From Candidatus Woesearchaeota archaeon (GTDB lineage: Archaea; Nanobdellota; Nanobdellia; Woesearchaeales; UBA525), in NCBI GenBank assembly GCA_028818155.1, contig JAPPOH010000005.1, positions 112,970 to 176,969 of the forward strand: a stretch of 64,000 nt of DNA, in the 5' to 3' direction. Below, in pieces: positions 18,292 to 27,474 of the stretch. Both the position numbers and the translations under genes were made by a program. The notes below the pieces were generated by a model. That model was not told where the DNA came from. It did not search any database and saw only the letters and a program-made list of their open reading frames with translations. Position 1 is the stretch's first letter, and each line of letters begins with the position of its first letter.

Positions 18292-18705
18292 TTACTGGCT
18301 CGGAGAAGGTCTCTCTCGGTGCCTTTGATAAAGTACTCGCGAACCTTCATACAGTAGTGAAGCTGCGTTCATTGCCACTATGGGTAGCAATGCTCTAGGA
18401 TTTTCCATTAAAGAGTGTGCTATGTATGGACAAGCAACAAATACATGGCCTATACCGCCCAAACTTATTCCACCAAATCCAGCATATGAGTCGTTTCTGA
18501 GTGTTTCTTCACCAAATCGATACGCGGTTGGAAGTGTGATAGCAATACAGCTTCCTGCAGTAAATCCTTTTCCAAAGTTCAAAAGTCCACGACCAGTTGC
18601 GCGCGCAGCTCTTCCTACCCGCCCAAGCGCTCGTGGTCCTTGCTCACCGCCTGTTGTAGGACCTTCTACTTGGAGGATGTTTCCGAGTGTTGTAGCATGT
18701 CTCAT
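18292..18705 (-). CDS. Hypothetical Gly-rich membrane protein
   Basis: This 137-residue protein has an N-terminal basic part (about 1-45), then Gly/Ala-rich hydrophobic stretches (about 45-65, 75-100 and 105-125) suggesting two to three spans, and a basic tail. I chose ATG 18705; GTG 18708 is adjacent. A TATA-like TTATATACTG lies about 25 nt upstream. Family not recognised. Confidence 0.5.
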   Translation of the reverse strand: MRHATTLGNILQVEGPTTGGEQGPRALGRVGRAARATGRGLLNFGKGFTAGSCIAITLPTAYRFGEETLRNDSYAGFGGISLGGIGHVFVACPYIAHSLMENPRALLPIVAMNAASLLYEGSRVLYQRHRERPSPSQ

Positions 18706-18779
18706 CACTCCAGAGAAGAAACAAGCAGTATATAATGATTTAGGAAACGTTTTTTAAACGACACGACGAAGAGAAAATT

Positions 18780-19457
18780 ATGAAGATAAAAGCCCTTCTC
18801 GGCATAGTGGCTCTCGCAATCCTCGGTTTCCTCATATACTACTTGAACGTCCAAGAGCTCTTACAGAATGCGTTAACATGGATTGACAGCCTTGGTTTCT
18901 GGGGCCCAGTGATTTTCATACTCATCTACGTCCTTGCAACAGTCTGCTTCATTCCTGGATCGATCTTAACACTCGGCGCGGGTGTTCTCTTTGGAGTCGT
19001 GCACGGATCATTCATAGTGATCATCGCTGCAACGCTTGGCGCGACAGCAGCATTCCTTGTTGGACGGTATCTCGCGCGTGATTGGGTTGCGAAAAAACTT
19101 GAGCAGCACAAAAATTTCAAGGCGGTCGATGACGCGGTTGCAAAAGAAGGCTGGAAAATCGTCGGGCTCGTCCGTCTATCACCTATCTTTCCGTTTAACT
19201 TGCTGAACTACGCGTTTGGCCTCACCAAGGTGAAGCTCAGGGACTATTTCTTCGCGTCATTCGCGGGTATGATCCCAGGAACGGTCATGTACGTCTACAT
19301 TGGCTCACTTGCAGGCAACTTGCTACATCTTGGTGCTGAGCGAACGCGAACGGCAGGCGAATGGACATTATACGGTGTTGGTCTGCTTGCTACAGTCATT
19401 GTTACTGTCTACGTCACGAAGATTGCTCGTCGAGCACTGCACAAGAAAATTGCATAG
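18780..19457 (+). CDS. TVP38/TMEM64-type VTT-domain membrane protein
   Basis: This 225-residue membrane protein of the DedA/VTT superfamily has the hallmarks FIPGSILTLGAGVLFG and GRYLARDWVAKKL, then LVRLSPIFPFNLLNYAFGLTKVKLRDYFFAS and GMIPGTVMYVYIGSLAG. Members are linked to lipid scrambling or lipid-carrier transport. ATG 18780 is about 28 nt after TATA-like TTTTTTAAAC. Confidence 0.9.
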   Translation: MKIKALLGIVALAILGFLIYYLNVQELLQNALTWIDSLGFWGPVIFILIYVLATVCFIPGSILTLGAGVLFGVVHGSFIVIIAATLGATAAFLVGRYLARDWVAKKLEQHKNFKAVDDAVAKEGWKIVGLVRLSPIFPFNLLNYAFGLTKVKLRDYFFASFAGMIPGTVMYVYIGSLAGNLLHLGAERTRTAGEWTLYGVGLLATVIVTVYVTKIARRALHKKIA

Positions 19458-19496
19458 CGCAAAGGTTTTATAAATATCCTCGTTCCCCATGTTCCT

Positions 19497-19805
19497 ATGA
19501 CGCAGAAACTCAAGCTTGTACAGACGCAGCTGGGCAAAACGGTCCAATTATTAGGTGATCAAACAGCTATTTCTCTGCTCCACGCGCTCACGACAGCACA
19601 GCGCTTCTCGCAGCTTGAGCAGCAACTCCACGTGAGCACGAAAACACTCTCGCAGCGGTTGAAACTGCTTGAGGAGCAAGGGCTCATCACGCGAACATTC
19701 TACCCTGAGATCCCGCCGAAGACGGTCTATCAGTTGACGACGAAGGGGAAGGAATTCTTGTCATTATTACAAGGCCTCATTGAATGGGAAGGGTCTTGGG
19801 AGTAA
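19497..19805 (+). CDS. HxlR-family winged-helix regulator
   Basis: This 102-residue protein opens with LGDQTAISLLHALTTAQRFSQLEQQLHVSTKTLSQRLKLLEEQGLITR, the HxlR winged-helix core, and TVYQLTTKGKEFLSLL. Many HxlR proteins sense redox or aldehydes through a Cys; this one has none. A TATA-like TTTATAAATATCC precedes ATG 19497 by about 27 nt. Its last 76 bp overlap the convergent gene below. Confidence 0.85.
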   Translation: MTQKLKLVQTQLGKTVQLLGDQTAISLLHALTTAQRFSQLEQQLHVSTKTLSQRLKLLEEQGLITRTFYPEIPPKTVYQLTTKGKEFLSLLQGLIEWEGSWE

Positions 19806-20722
19806 GCAAAAGGATATCCTCCCGCTTCTATAACTGAACGAAGTAATGTTCTTCCAACATCTGCTGTATATTCTGCAAGGGTATCTTTGAGTGAGTGAGA
19901 CGAGAGCAGCAACTCATTTGCCATCTCCATATGTACACGACCAAGGAACTCCGGAGGGATCGTCTTCTCTGATTTCGTCAGTAACACATCAGCAGAATCA
20001 CCCAGTAGCACGTAGTCTGAGGGATAGGGGTGTGCTCGCACAGGCGTTGTGTAGGGTACTGCACCCCCGAATGGTTGGCTGTAGAGCGGGTACTGAAAAA
20101 TGCATCCAGGAGGTGTTGGAAACCTTCGCGCAGCAACGAAGTCAACAGCCTGGTTGAGAAAACTCAGTTTGATCGGTAGTTTCCCTTGTTCTTTTGCGTA
20201 CCGTATCGCTGCATGATTCGCTGCAACTTCCCAAAGAGTATAGTCTGGATTTCGTTTTCCTATTCGCCGCATATCTTGCCTGTATTTTCTTCCGAGATAG
20301 CCAGCATGCCCCCTCTCAAACCCGTTCGTTGCGAATGCTCTGTCTGCATCTGTAACAAAGTCATCTGAGCTCACATTCTCTGTGTCTGAGTTCACCATTG
20401 CGGTGTATGCACGATGGAGTGCTTTTCGTGCAGTACTCGCCTGCTGCGCTATACGTGTAGGAATCTCATTCGCATGCTGCCATGCAACACCGGTGTGGAT
20501 AATTGTTGCTGTTGCATCAAAATCTCTCTTCCACTTTTCCATTGCTGCCCACCATAACAGTGGCAGATAGATGGTATCGGGTCCTTCGAGCGTGACTCCT
20601 TCAAGCGAATAGAAGAAGAGATCATGCTCTTGCGCGAGTTCCTCAAAAACGGGAAACGCATCGTTAACTACGGAAAGCCGTGCTGCTTGCTTCTCGCGAA
20701 TGAGCCGAAAGAAAGGTTTCAA
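19730..20722 (-). CDS. Hypothetical protein, TTG start
   Basis: This 330-residue soluble protein of unknown family is rich in aromatic residues and has no clear motif. Possible landmarks are a helical region at 90-200 with FERGHAGYLGRKYRQDMRR, and a Pro-rich stretch RFPTPPGCIFQYPLY. The start is TTG at 20722 with AGGTGAT about 8 nt upstream, so it is read from a leadered transcript (TATA-like GTTTATATATG near 20811). The C-terminus lies antisense to the HxlR gene end. Confidence 0.55.
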   Translation of the reverse strand: MKPFFRLIREKQAARLSVVNDAFPVFEELAQEHDLFFYSLEGVTLEGPDTIYLPLLWWAAMEKWKRDFDATATIIHTGVAWQHANEIPTRIAQQASTARKALHRAYTAMVNSDTENVSSDDFVTDADRAFATNGFERGHAGYLGRKYRQDMRRIGKRNPDYTLWEVAANHAAIRYAKEQGKLPIKLSFLNQAVDFVAARRFPTPPGCIFQYPLYSQPFGGAVPYTTPVRAHPYPSDYVLLGDSADVLLTKSEKTIPPEFLGRVHMEMANELLLSSHSLKDTLAEYTADVGRTLLRSVIEAGGYPFAYSQDPSHSMRPCNNDKNSFPFVVN

Positions 20723-20842
20723 GGGGTATCACCTGTAGCAAAAACGATCAGCACGAACGTGCAAACGATCTTGTTCCCTTGTCATACAGTGTAGAAACCT
20801 GCAGACATATATAAACACATTCTACAAGAAAAGTTGGAGTAA

Positions 20843-20860
20843 CTTCAACATTTGTTGAAG
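20843..20860. promoter_or_regulatory. Palindrome upstream of the beta-propeller lipoprotein promoter
   Basis: CTTCAACATTTGTTGAAG has two perfect 8-nt arms around TT. It ends about 10 bp before the TATA box AGTATATAAAC (about 20870-20880) of the gene starting at 20903. This place fits an operator that either activates or blocks TBP/TFB. The regulator is unknown. Confidence 0.6.
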
Positions 20861-20902
20861 CCTTGACAGAGTATATAAACAACATAGCATATTCTTTCTA
20901 CT

Positions 20903-22966
20903 ATGAAAACAATCCTCGCAGCATTGATGATCATGCTCCTCGCGAGCTGTACACCAGTAGATGTTCCTGACAAACAGGTTCCTCCTGTACCAACTGAACA
21001 GGGCACGTACACAGAAGTGTCGTTTGACCCGGGACAAGAACTTACTGAACAATCGTTCAGTTCTGTTGATGAGTTAACAGCGTTCATTCATGAGAATAGT
21101 GGGGGAAATAACTACTATGCTCGTGGTGGTGTTGCTGTGATGGCAATGGATGAAACGATGGCAGTTGCTGAAAGTGCTCCAGTTTCCCAGAAAGCAGATT
21201 TTTCAGAAACAAACGTCCAAGTGCAAGGTGTTGATGAAGCGGACATTATCAAAACAGACGGTGAATACATTTACACAACCACAGGCAAGACACTCTTCAT
21301 TATTGCGGCTGGAGAGAATGCAGAGATTATTGAAACAATCGAGTTAGAGCACCAGCCACAGGGTATGTTCGTGCATGGTGACACGCTTGCTGTTTTCGGC
21401 TACTTCCATGATGTGGACTATTTCAAGGACACAGGATTCATGCCTCGTTCTGGCATGACGTACTTTGATATGTATGATATTTCAGATAGGAAGAACCCAG
21501 AGAAAATAAAAGAGTTCAAATTCGAAGGGAACTACTTCCAATCCCGCATGAAAGGTGACTGGATATACTTCGTGACAAACTCACAGCCAGAAATCAGATC
21601 ATATCCGATGCCAATCATCATGGAAGGCGATGTTCTCCGGAATGTTGAGATTGCAAACGTACATTATTATCCGATTAGATATGACAACGCACAGTTCGCA
21701 ACGATCCACGCGATTCACGTAGATGGAAGCATTAATTCGGAGACGATTGCTGTTGAAGGAAGCAGACAGATGTACATGTCACACGAGAACATCTATATCA
21801 CTGCAACGAAGTATATCAACGAATGGGAATTACGTCAAGAAATCACACAAGAGCTATTAGAGCCCGAACTGACGGAAAGTGATAGAAGATTAATTGGCAA
21901 GATCAAAGCGACCGATAACGAAGTGCTCTCGCAAGCAGAGAAGAAAAACAAAATCTGGAACATCTATAGTAGGTACGTCTCGTACGATGGTGATTTTGAG
22001 GATGTAGTCTCCAAGAGGTTGAAGGACAAACTTTCCGAGTATGAAGCGATGGAGTTCACCGTCATTCACAAAGTGGAAGTCGAAGATGGCGAAATCGAGC
22101 TCGAGGAAAGTGCGCAAGTTCCCGGACAGATCGTCAACCAGTTCTCAATGGACGAACACGACGGTATTTTCAGAATTGCAACGACACTCAGTCAGCGATG
22201 GAACAGTTGGGCAGATGAGAGCCTCATTGCAGAACCTCGAAGAACAGAATCCACGAATAATATTTACACGTTGGATGAGGAGTTGGAACGATTAGATAGT
22301 ATCACAGGTATTGCTGAGGGTGAGCGAATTTTCTCAACTCGTTTTATGGGCGACCGCTTATACATGGTCACCTTCCGACAGGTTGATCCGTTCTTCGTTG
22401 TGGATTTATCGAATCCTCGAAGTATTAAAATCCTCGGCGAGCTGAAGATTCCGGGATTCTCACGGTACTTACACCCGTACGATGATGAGACAATCATTGG
22501 TATCGGACGGGATGCGACACTCGAAGGAAGGCAACAAGGCTTGAAGATATCGTTATTTGACGTTTCAAATGTTGCAAAGCCAGAAGAAGTTGCCCAGTTC
22601 ATAGCAGAGGGCAGGTATTCTAGTTCCACAGCGGAGTACGAGCACAAAGCATTCCTCTTTAGTCGAGAAAAGAACCTCTTGGTGATCCCAGGCTACAGCT
22701 ACGATTACAGCAGATGGGGTGACTCGGAAGGGTACAACGGCGCGATGGTCTTTGACATCAGCAAAGATGCTATTGAAATCAGGGGAATTATCGATCATTC
22801 GGTTGGCGAGAAGTATTATGGCGCGCAGGTCGAGCGGAGCTTGTACATTGAAGATCTCTTGTACACGAAATCGCCATCATTACTCAGGGTGAATGAGCTT
22901 GACGACCTTGCATCAGTACAGAAGATTGAGCTGAAGGATAGAAGTGGGCCATACGAGATCTACTGA
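20903..22966 (+). CDS. Secreted beta-propeller lipoprotein
   Basis: This 687-residue protein has a lipoprotein-type signal: residues 1-15, then LLASC with Cys16. It is therefore probably anchored on the outer face by lipid. The rest matches the archaeal/bacterial C-terminal beta-propeller family (the NVQVQGVDEADIIKTDGEYIYT motif, repeated YFDMYDIS/VVDLSNPR blade motifs). A charged helical insertion occurs at about 310-390. The function of this family is unknown. Leaderless ATG about 27 nt after the TATA box; a palindrome lies just upstream. Confidence 0.85.
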   Translation: MKTILAALMIMLLASCTPVDVPDKQVPPVPTEQGTYTEVSFDPGQELTEQSFSSVDELTAFIHENSGGNNYYARGGVAVMAMDETMAVAESAPVSQKADFSETNVQVQGVDEADIIKTDGEYIYTTTGKTLFIIAAGENAEIIETIELEHQPQGMFVHGDTLAVFGYFHDVDYFKDTGFMPRSGMTYFDMYDISDRKNPEKIKEFKFEGNYFQSRMKGDWIYFVTNSQPEIRSYPMPIIMEGDVLRNVEIANVHYYPIRYDNAQFATIHAIHVDGSINSETIAVEGSRQMYMSHENIYITATKYINEWELRQEITQELLEPELTESDRRLIGKIKATDNEVLSQAEKKNKIWNIYSRYVSYDGDFEDVVSKRLKDKLSEYEAMEFTVIHKVEVEDGEIELEESAQVPGQIVNQFSMDEHDGIFRIATTLSQRWNSWADESLIAEPRRTESTNNIYTLDEELERLDSITGIAEGERIFSTRFMGDRLYMVTFRQVDPFFVVDLSNPRSIKILGELKIPGFSRYLHPYDDETIIGIGRDATLEGRQQGLKISLFDVSNVAKPEEVAQFIAEGRYSSSTAEYEHKAFLFSREKNLLVIPGYSYDYSRWGDSEGYNGAMVFDISKDAIEIRGIIDHSVGEKYYGAQVERSLYIEDLLYTKSPSLLRVNELDDLASVQKIELKDRSGPYEIY

Positions 22967-24165
22967 ACCCATTGTTCGAATGGCACGACAATAATTTTCT
23001 TTCCTTGCTCTCTCAGTGTCATTTCTGTGCTTTCAGTCACAATAGTGCCTTCTTTCACCTTGAATTTCTCCATTGCAACGAGCAAGCCTCGTAGCTCTCG
23101 TTCTTTGTTCTTGTGCAATGTTTTTGTGACTTGGATACAACCAGTCACAGTGTGCATGCGTTTCGTGACAAAATCACATTCGATTCCATTCTTGAAGAAG
23201 TATACATCATCGCCTCGTCGGCGGAGCTCGAGATAGACTGCTTGTTCGAGAAGCCTTCCATAGTTTGGCGATACATTGAAACCGAGAAAGTTCACGAACA
23301 ACGGATCAACAGCATACACCTTTTTCTTATTCCCCAATTGTTTCTTGAGTGACGGGTCATAGTTTGTGATAGTGTAAAGAAGATTCGCATCTTCTAAGTA
23401 CGATATGTAGAGCTTCACAGTTTTATCGTTCAGATCTGCAATATTTGTGAGTGTGCTGTACGAAAGTTCTTTTCCAATATTTGAGAGTAGATAGTACGAG
23501 AGTTCTTCGATTGCCTTGCTATGGCGGATATTGAACCTTGGAATAACGTCTTGATACAGAATGTTCTTGTAATACGTTTCGGCGAGGAGCTTCACATGAT
23601 TCTTTTTTGCGCTCTGTACTTCAGGAAACCCTCCACGCTCGAGATAGGTTGGTAGTTTGTTCTTTTGCTCGGTGAATGAATACGGGTAGAGGTAGAGAGG
23701 TATCATCCTTCCAGAGAGAAGTGTTGCGAGCTCTCCAGAGAGGAGGTGTGAATTGCTTCCTGTAATGATAATCTTAACGTTTTCTCGCTCATAGAGATCT
23801 TTGACAAAGACTTGCCAGTCAGTGAAGAACTGGATTTCATCCAAGAAAATGTAGAGCTGTTTCTTTGTGTTTGCGTGTTGTCTGAATGTGTTGTACAGCT
23901 CTGCAAGGTATGTGATATCGTTGCTGTGTTGATTGAAGTGCGGGTTCTCGAGATTGAGGTAGAGAATGTTTTCCTCTGGTGTGTTGTTAAGAAGGTGTCG
24001 GGCGAGTTGTTTCATGAGCGTTGATTTTCCACATCTGCGGACGCCGATAAGAGCGATGATATGTTTGAGCACATAGAGGTCGAGGAGCTGTGCAAATGCT
24101 GCTCGCTGTGTGAGGTGTTCTTTCTCGAAGAGTTGTGCTCGCTGTTCTTTGATAATCTCGATCAT
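22960..24165 (-). CDS. AAA_14/DUF4143 archaeal-type ATPase (first copy)
   Basis: This 401-residue protein contains Walker A GVRRCGKSTLMKQ (about 42-54) and Walker B LYIFLDEIQFF, followed by the sensor IITGSNSHLLSGELATLLSGR. A DUF4143 region with a winged helix (about 200-290) ends in IECDFVTKRM...CIQVTKTL, a PD-(D/E)XK-like D...Q(V)xK fold core. Function of the family is unresolved. It overlaps the lipoprotein gene end by 7 bp. Its promoter carries a pair of palindromes. Confidence 0.85.
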   Translation of the reverse strand: MIEIIKEQRAQLFEKEHLTQRAAFAQLLDLYVLKHIIALIGVRRCGKSTLMKQLARHLLNNTPEENILYLNLENPHFNQHSNDITYLAELYNTFRQHANTKKQLYIFLDEIQFFTDWQVFVKDLYERENVKIIITGSNSHLLSGELATLLSGRMIPLYLYPYSFTEQKNKLPTYLERGGFPEVQSAKKNHVKLLAETYYKNILYQDVIPRFNIRHSKAIEELSYYLLSNIGKELSYSTLTNIADLNDKTVKLYISYLEDANLLYTITNYDPSLKKQLGNKKKVYAVDPLFVNFLGFNVSPNYGRLLEQAVYLELRRRGDDVYFFKNGIECDFVTKRMHTVTGCIQVTKTLHKNKERELRGLLVAMEKFKVKEGTIVTESTEMTLREQGKKIIVVPFEQWVQ

Positions 24166-24194
24166 ATGCGTTAGAGTCTCGTCGATCTATATAA

Positions 24195-24237
24195 AATTTT
24201 CGGATTATATTCCGAAAATTCTCGGAACGTATTCCGA
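24195..24237. promoter_or_regulatory. Two palindromes at the promoter of the first DUF4143 ATPase
   Basis: Dyad 1 (24195-24220) has perfect 10-nt arms AATTTTCGGA and TCCGAAAATT around TTATAT. Dyad 2 (24222-24237) has arms TCGGAA and TTCCGA around CGTA. Both share the TCGGA/TCCGA half-site and their centres are 22 bp apart, two helical turns. Dyad 1 abuts the ATPase TATA box (minus strand, about 24186-24193). The terC promoter starts on the other side. Autoregulation is the natural inference. Confidence 0.7.
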
Positions 24238-24283
24238 ATTTTTCACTCGCAACCTTTTTAAGCACATCTTCTCCAGAGAGAGC

Positions 24284-25309
24284 ATGATTACGATTCCCGG
24301 CGTCGACCCGTGGATGATGTGGGCAGGGTTCATTCTCCTCGTACTCATCATGCTGGTTATCGACCTTGGCGTCTTTAACAGAAAAGACCATGTAATCGGC
24401 TTGCGAGAATCACTCACGTGGACTGCGATCTGGATTACTGTCGCAATGTGCTTCAACACATGGTTGTATTTTCAATTTGGTGGTCAAATCGCGCTGGAAT
24501 TCTTCACCGGGTACGTTATTGAGAAGTCTCTGTCTATGGACAACCTCTTCGTGTTCTTGATGATCTTCACAAGCTTTAACATTCCTCGTTTGTATCAGCA
24601 CAGGATTTTGTTCTGGGGTATTGTTGGTGCGATTATCATGCGCGGTCTCTTTATCTGGATCGGCTCAGAGCTCGTCAGTAGATTCGATTGGATCTTCTTC
24701 ATCTTCGGCGGCATCCTTATCTGGAGCGCGTGGCGCATGCAGTTCGAGAAAGAAAAGAAGTTCGATCCGAAGAAACATTTGGCAGTTCGTATTGCAAAAA
24801 AGATCTTCCCAGTAACGAATAAGAAGAAAGGACATAATTTTTTTATCGTAGAGCATGGCAAGCGTTTCGCAACGGTCTTCTTTGTCGCACTCATCACGAT
24901 TGAACTTACGGACGTGGTGTTTGCAGTGGATAGTATTCCTGCTATTTTCGCGATTACACAAGACCCGTTCATCGTTTTCACAAGTAATATCTTTGCGATT
25001 TTAGGATTACGGGCGTTGTACTTTGCACTTGCCTCACTACATGCAATGTTTGCATACCTGAAAACGGGCCTTGCAATTATTCTCGGTTTCGTTGGCTCGA
25101 AAATGATCTTGCTCGCAGGGTTGCATATTCACGTGCCAACAATCGTGTCATTAACGGTGATTATTTCTGTCTTAGCGATTAGCATGATCGCTTCTGTTAT
25201 CCATGCACGGCATATTCCAAGTGAGCACATGTTGAAGCATGATGATGGCCATGTGCGAGTACACTTGACGAAGAAGAAGGCGAAGGAGTATCCGAAGCGG
25301 AAGAAGTGA
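24284..25309 (+). CDS. TerC-family membrane protein
   Basis: This 341-residue protein has about nine spans. It carries family motifs EKSLSMDNLFVFLMIFTSF and ELTDVVFAVDSIPAIFAIT, with conserved acidic residues within membrane helices. Related proteins act in metal (Mn2+) efflux or tellurite resistance. I chose ATG 24284, about 28 nt after TATA-like CTTTTTAAGC; 58 codons open upstream would cross the operator region and have no family similarity. Confidence 0.92.
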   Translation: MITIPGVDPWMMWAGFILLVLIMLVIDLGVFNRKDHVIGLRESLTWTAIWITVAMCFNTWLYFQFGGQIALEFFTGYVIEKSLSMDNLFVFLMIFTSFNIPRLYQHRILFWGIVGAIIMRGLFIWIGSELVSRFDWIFFIFGGILIWSAWRMQFEKEKKFDPKKHLAVRIAKKIFPVTNKKKGHNFFIVEHGKRFATVFFVALITIELTDVVFAVDSIPAIFAITQDPFIVFTSNIFAILGLRALYFALASLHAMFAYLKTGLAIILGFVGSKMILLAGLHIHVPTIVSLTVIISVLAISMIASVIHARHIPSEHMLKHDDGHVRVHLTKKKAKEYPKRKK

Positions 25310-25321
25310 CTGCATTTACAA

Positions 25322-25927
25322 TTATAGCTTAAAGGGTAAGCTGTCGACTGTGATGAGATATGGTTGTAATCTCTCTCTAAAAGGAGCAAGCTCCGAACAT
25401 TCTCTGAAATATTCTTGTTTCCAGGGACACTGGTCAAGATCGAGTATGCGTCTCTCTCCATCTATAACAGCAACCATTGAAGGAAGAATATCTTCTCGTC
25501 CTTCTGTAATGAACGGTTCGAGCTCAGGAATTGTATACGCGGGGTTTCTGTTCGGCATCCACAGCTCAGCTTGTATTCCTCTCGTATAATCTTCCATGAA
25601 AATATCAACAATGCCTTCTCCTGGAACGACAACACCTCCCATAAAAAGTGGGAGTTTTTCAACTAACGAAGGAGCATGCCGTTCGATAAACAAAATGTTT
25701 CTGATTGATAGTGTGAGATAATCCTTTGGTGATATTTTTGCTTTTACTTTCTTGGACCCGCCATACACTTCTCTTTGCAAATGTGCTGAATGGAAACTCC
25801 CGCGTGGGTAAAATGAGGAACTGTCTCTGCGCACTCTCTCTTCAACTTTTCCTAGCGGGGCGTTCTGTAGCAAATGTTTTCCTTCTTCAAGTAAAATAGG
25901 AGTTCGTTCTTGGAATGGCCGCAACAT
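25322..25927 (-). CDS. Hypothetical protein
   Basis: This 201-residue soluble protein is of unknown family. It has a basic N-terminal half and a C-terminal half with many Glu, Pro and aromatic residues (GIVDIFMEDYTRGIQAELWMP). ATG 25927 is about 25 nt after TATA-like TTTATATAC, favouring it over in-frame codons up to 25981. It is convergent with terC. Confidence 0.5.
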   Translation of the reverse strand: MLRPFQERTPILLEEGKHLLQNAPLGKVEERVRRDSSSFYPRGSFHSAHLQREVYGGSKKVKAKISPKDYLTLSIRNILFIERHAPSLVEKLPLFMGGVVVPGEGIVDIFMEDYTRGIQAELWMPNRNPAYTIPELEPFITEGREDILPSMVAVIDGERRILDLDQCPWKQEYFRECSELAPFRERLQPYLITVDSLPFKL

Positions 25928-26014
25928 CGTCCAGAGGATCACACAAGAGTATATAAATATTTCACTTCTCAGTAGTATCACATATCTTTATAAATAAACC
26001 AAGGATCCCATTCA

Positions 26015-26116
26015 TATAACCGACGAGACGGGAAGATAAAAGCCGTCACGGCCCAAACGGGTTCGCCAGGTAAGAAAGGGCGAGAACACGAAGTTCTCAG
26101 CTCTTCGAGGAATAAC
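26015..26116 (+). ncRNA. Structured 5' leader of rpsB-pyrF
   Basis: TATA-like CTTTATAAATA (25986-25996) predicts transcription from about 26015-26020, giving a roughly 100-nt leader. Possible stems are GACGG/CCGTC (26027-26031 with 26043-26047), TCGCC/GGCGA (26063-26067 with 26079-26083) and GAGAAC/GTTCTC (26082-26087 with 26093-26098). The last two share bases and so compete. A short CTC-TTC-GAG hairpin (26101-26109) covers the GAGG ribosome-binding site. Autoregulation by S2 is an inference; no known leader family is recognised. Confidence 0.5.
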
Positions 26117-26707
26117 ATGACAGACGAACAAGAATTACTGATCGCAAACGAAGACTACCTCAAAGCAGGTATCCACATCGGCACGAAGTTCAAGACAAAA
26201 CACATGGAGAACTTCATCTACAAAACGAGAAACGATGGTCTCTCCGTCTTGAATATCACATCCATTGATGAACGATTACGTTTAGCAACCAACTTCCTTG
26301 CGCAGTACGCGCCAGAAGAGGTTGTTGTCGTTTCCCGAAGAGAGAACGGCTGGAAAGCTGTCAAGAAATTCGCGAAGTTAACGGGTGCAAAAGTCTTTGC
26401 AGGACGATATCCGCCAGGCATCATGACAAATCCAGGACTAAAGAACTTTACAGAAGCAAAAGTCATGCTCGTGACAGACGTCTGGCCTGATAGAAACGCT
26501 GTGAGGGATGCAATCAAGGTTGGCATCCCTGTTATCGCGCTCTGCGATACGAACAACCAGTGTAATAACGTAGATTTAGTCGTTCCGTGTAACAACAAAG
26601 GAAAGAAATCCCTTGGCTTAGCATTCTACCTCTTAACAAAAGGCTACATGGAAGCACGCGGTTTAGGTGAGATGCAAGCAACGATAGAGGATTTTACAGT
26701 TGAATGA
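26117..26707 (+). CDS. rpsB: 30S ribosomal protein S2
   Basis: This 196-residue archaeal/eukaryote-type S2 (SA) is a small-subunit protein. Diagnostic parts are YLKAGIHIGTKFKTKHMENFIYKTR, FAGRYPPGIMTNPG and PVIALCDTNNQCNNVDLVVPCNNKGKKSLG. It is preceded by a GAGG ribosome-binding site 6 nt from ATG and overlaps pyrF by ATGA. The usual archaeal neighbours (rpoK, enolase) are absent. Confidence 0.97.
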   Translation: MTDEQELLIANEDYLKAGIHIGTKFKTKHMENFIYKTRNDGLSVLNITSIDERLRLATNFLAQYAPEEVVVVSRRENGWKAVKKFAKLTGAKVFAGRYPPGIMTNPGLKNFTEAKVMLVTDVWPDRNAVRDAIKVGIPVIALCDTNNQCNNVDLVVPCNNKGKKSLGLAFYLLTKGYMEARGLGEMQATIEDFTVE

Positions 26708-27474
26708 AACTCCAAGACAAGATCAACGCCACGGCTCCAGTAGTCGTTGGGCTTGATCCTCGTCTTGAGAAGATCCCTAAACGTCTCGGTACGGGTCCTG
26801 AGGCTGTCTTAGCGTTTAACAAAGCAATCATTGACGCTGTTGCTGATCTCGTGCCCGCGGTGAAGCTGCAATTGGCATTCTACGAACTGTTAGGTGTTTC
26901 CGGTATGGACGTCTTCTGGAAAACAGCGAAGTATGCGAAAGAACGAGAGATGTATGTGATCGCTGACGGGAAGCGAAACGATATTGGCTCAACCGCGAAG
27001 GCGTATGCGGAAGCGTACCTTGGCAGAGATGAAGTAGATGCCCTCACTGTCACACCATATCTTGGAAGTGATGGCATCAAACCGTTCACGGATAGAGGGG
27101 AGGTCTTTCTCCTTGTGAAAACAAGCAATCCGTCCTCTGGTGAACTGCAAGATTTAGACGTAGGAGAGAAGAAACTCTATGCGCATGTTGCAGAGCTCGT
27201 CAACAAGCACAACTGCAACGCAGTTGTTGGCGCAACGTACCCGGAGCAGGCTGCAGAATTACGTGAATTAATGCCGGATGCAATATTCTTAGTGCCGGGC
27301 TACGGTGCGCAGGGCGGTGGTGCGAAGGATGTACTCCCTTGTTTCAAGAATGGCCAAGGCGCGATTGTGAACTCTTCACGAGGAATTATTCACGCTTCTA
27401 CTGGCGATGATTTCGCTGAGAAAGCTCGGGAAGCAGCTGAGAAGATGATTGCAGATATCAAGAGCGTTTTATGA
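26704..27474 (+). CDS. pyrF: Orotidine 5'-phosphate decarboxylase, bacterial-like subfamily
   Basis: This 256-residue enzyme makes UMP from OMP. The catalytic motif is DGKRNDIGST (about 90-99), followed by PYLGSDGIKPF, LVKTSNPSSGELQD and VPGYGAQGG. The DxKRxDIGxT form and the length match subfamily 2, common in bacteria. Most archaea have the shorter subfamily 1 (DxKxADIPNT). Horizontal acquisition is possible but needs a tree. It is translationally coupled to rpsB. Confidence 0.92.
   Translation: MKLQDKINATAPVVVGLDPRLEKIPKRLGTGPEAVLAFNKAIIDAVADLVPAVKLQLAFYELLGVSGMDVFWKTAKYAKEREMYVIADGKRNDIGSTAKAYAEAYLGRDEVDALTVTPYLGSDGIKPFTDRGEVFLLVKTSNPSSGELQDLDVGEKKLYAHVAELVNKHNCNAVVGATYPEQAAELRELMPDAIFLVPGYGAQGGGAKDVLPCFKNGQGAIVNSSRGIIHASTGDDFAEKAREAAEKMIADIKSVL

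Noticed and set aside
24110..24283. An extended TerC N-terminus
   Set aside because: The 58 extra codons run across the palindromes and both promoters; the family begins at the ATG at 24284.
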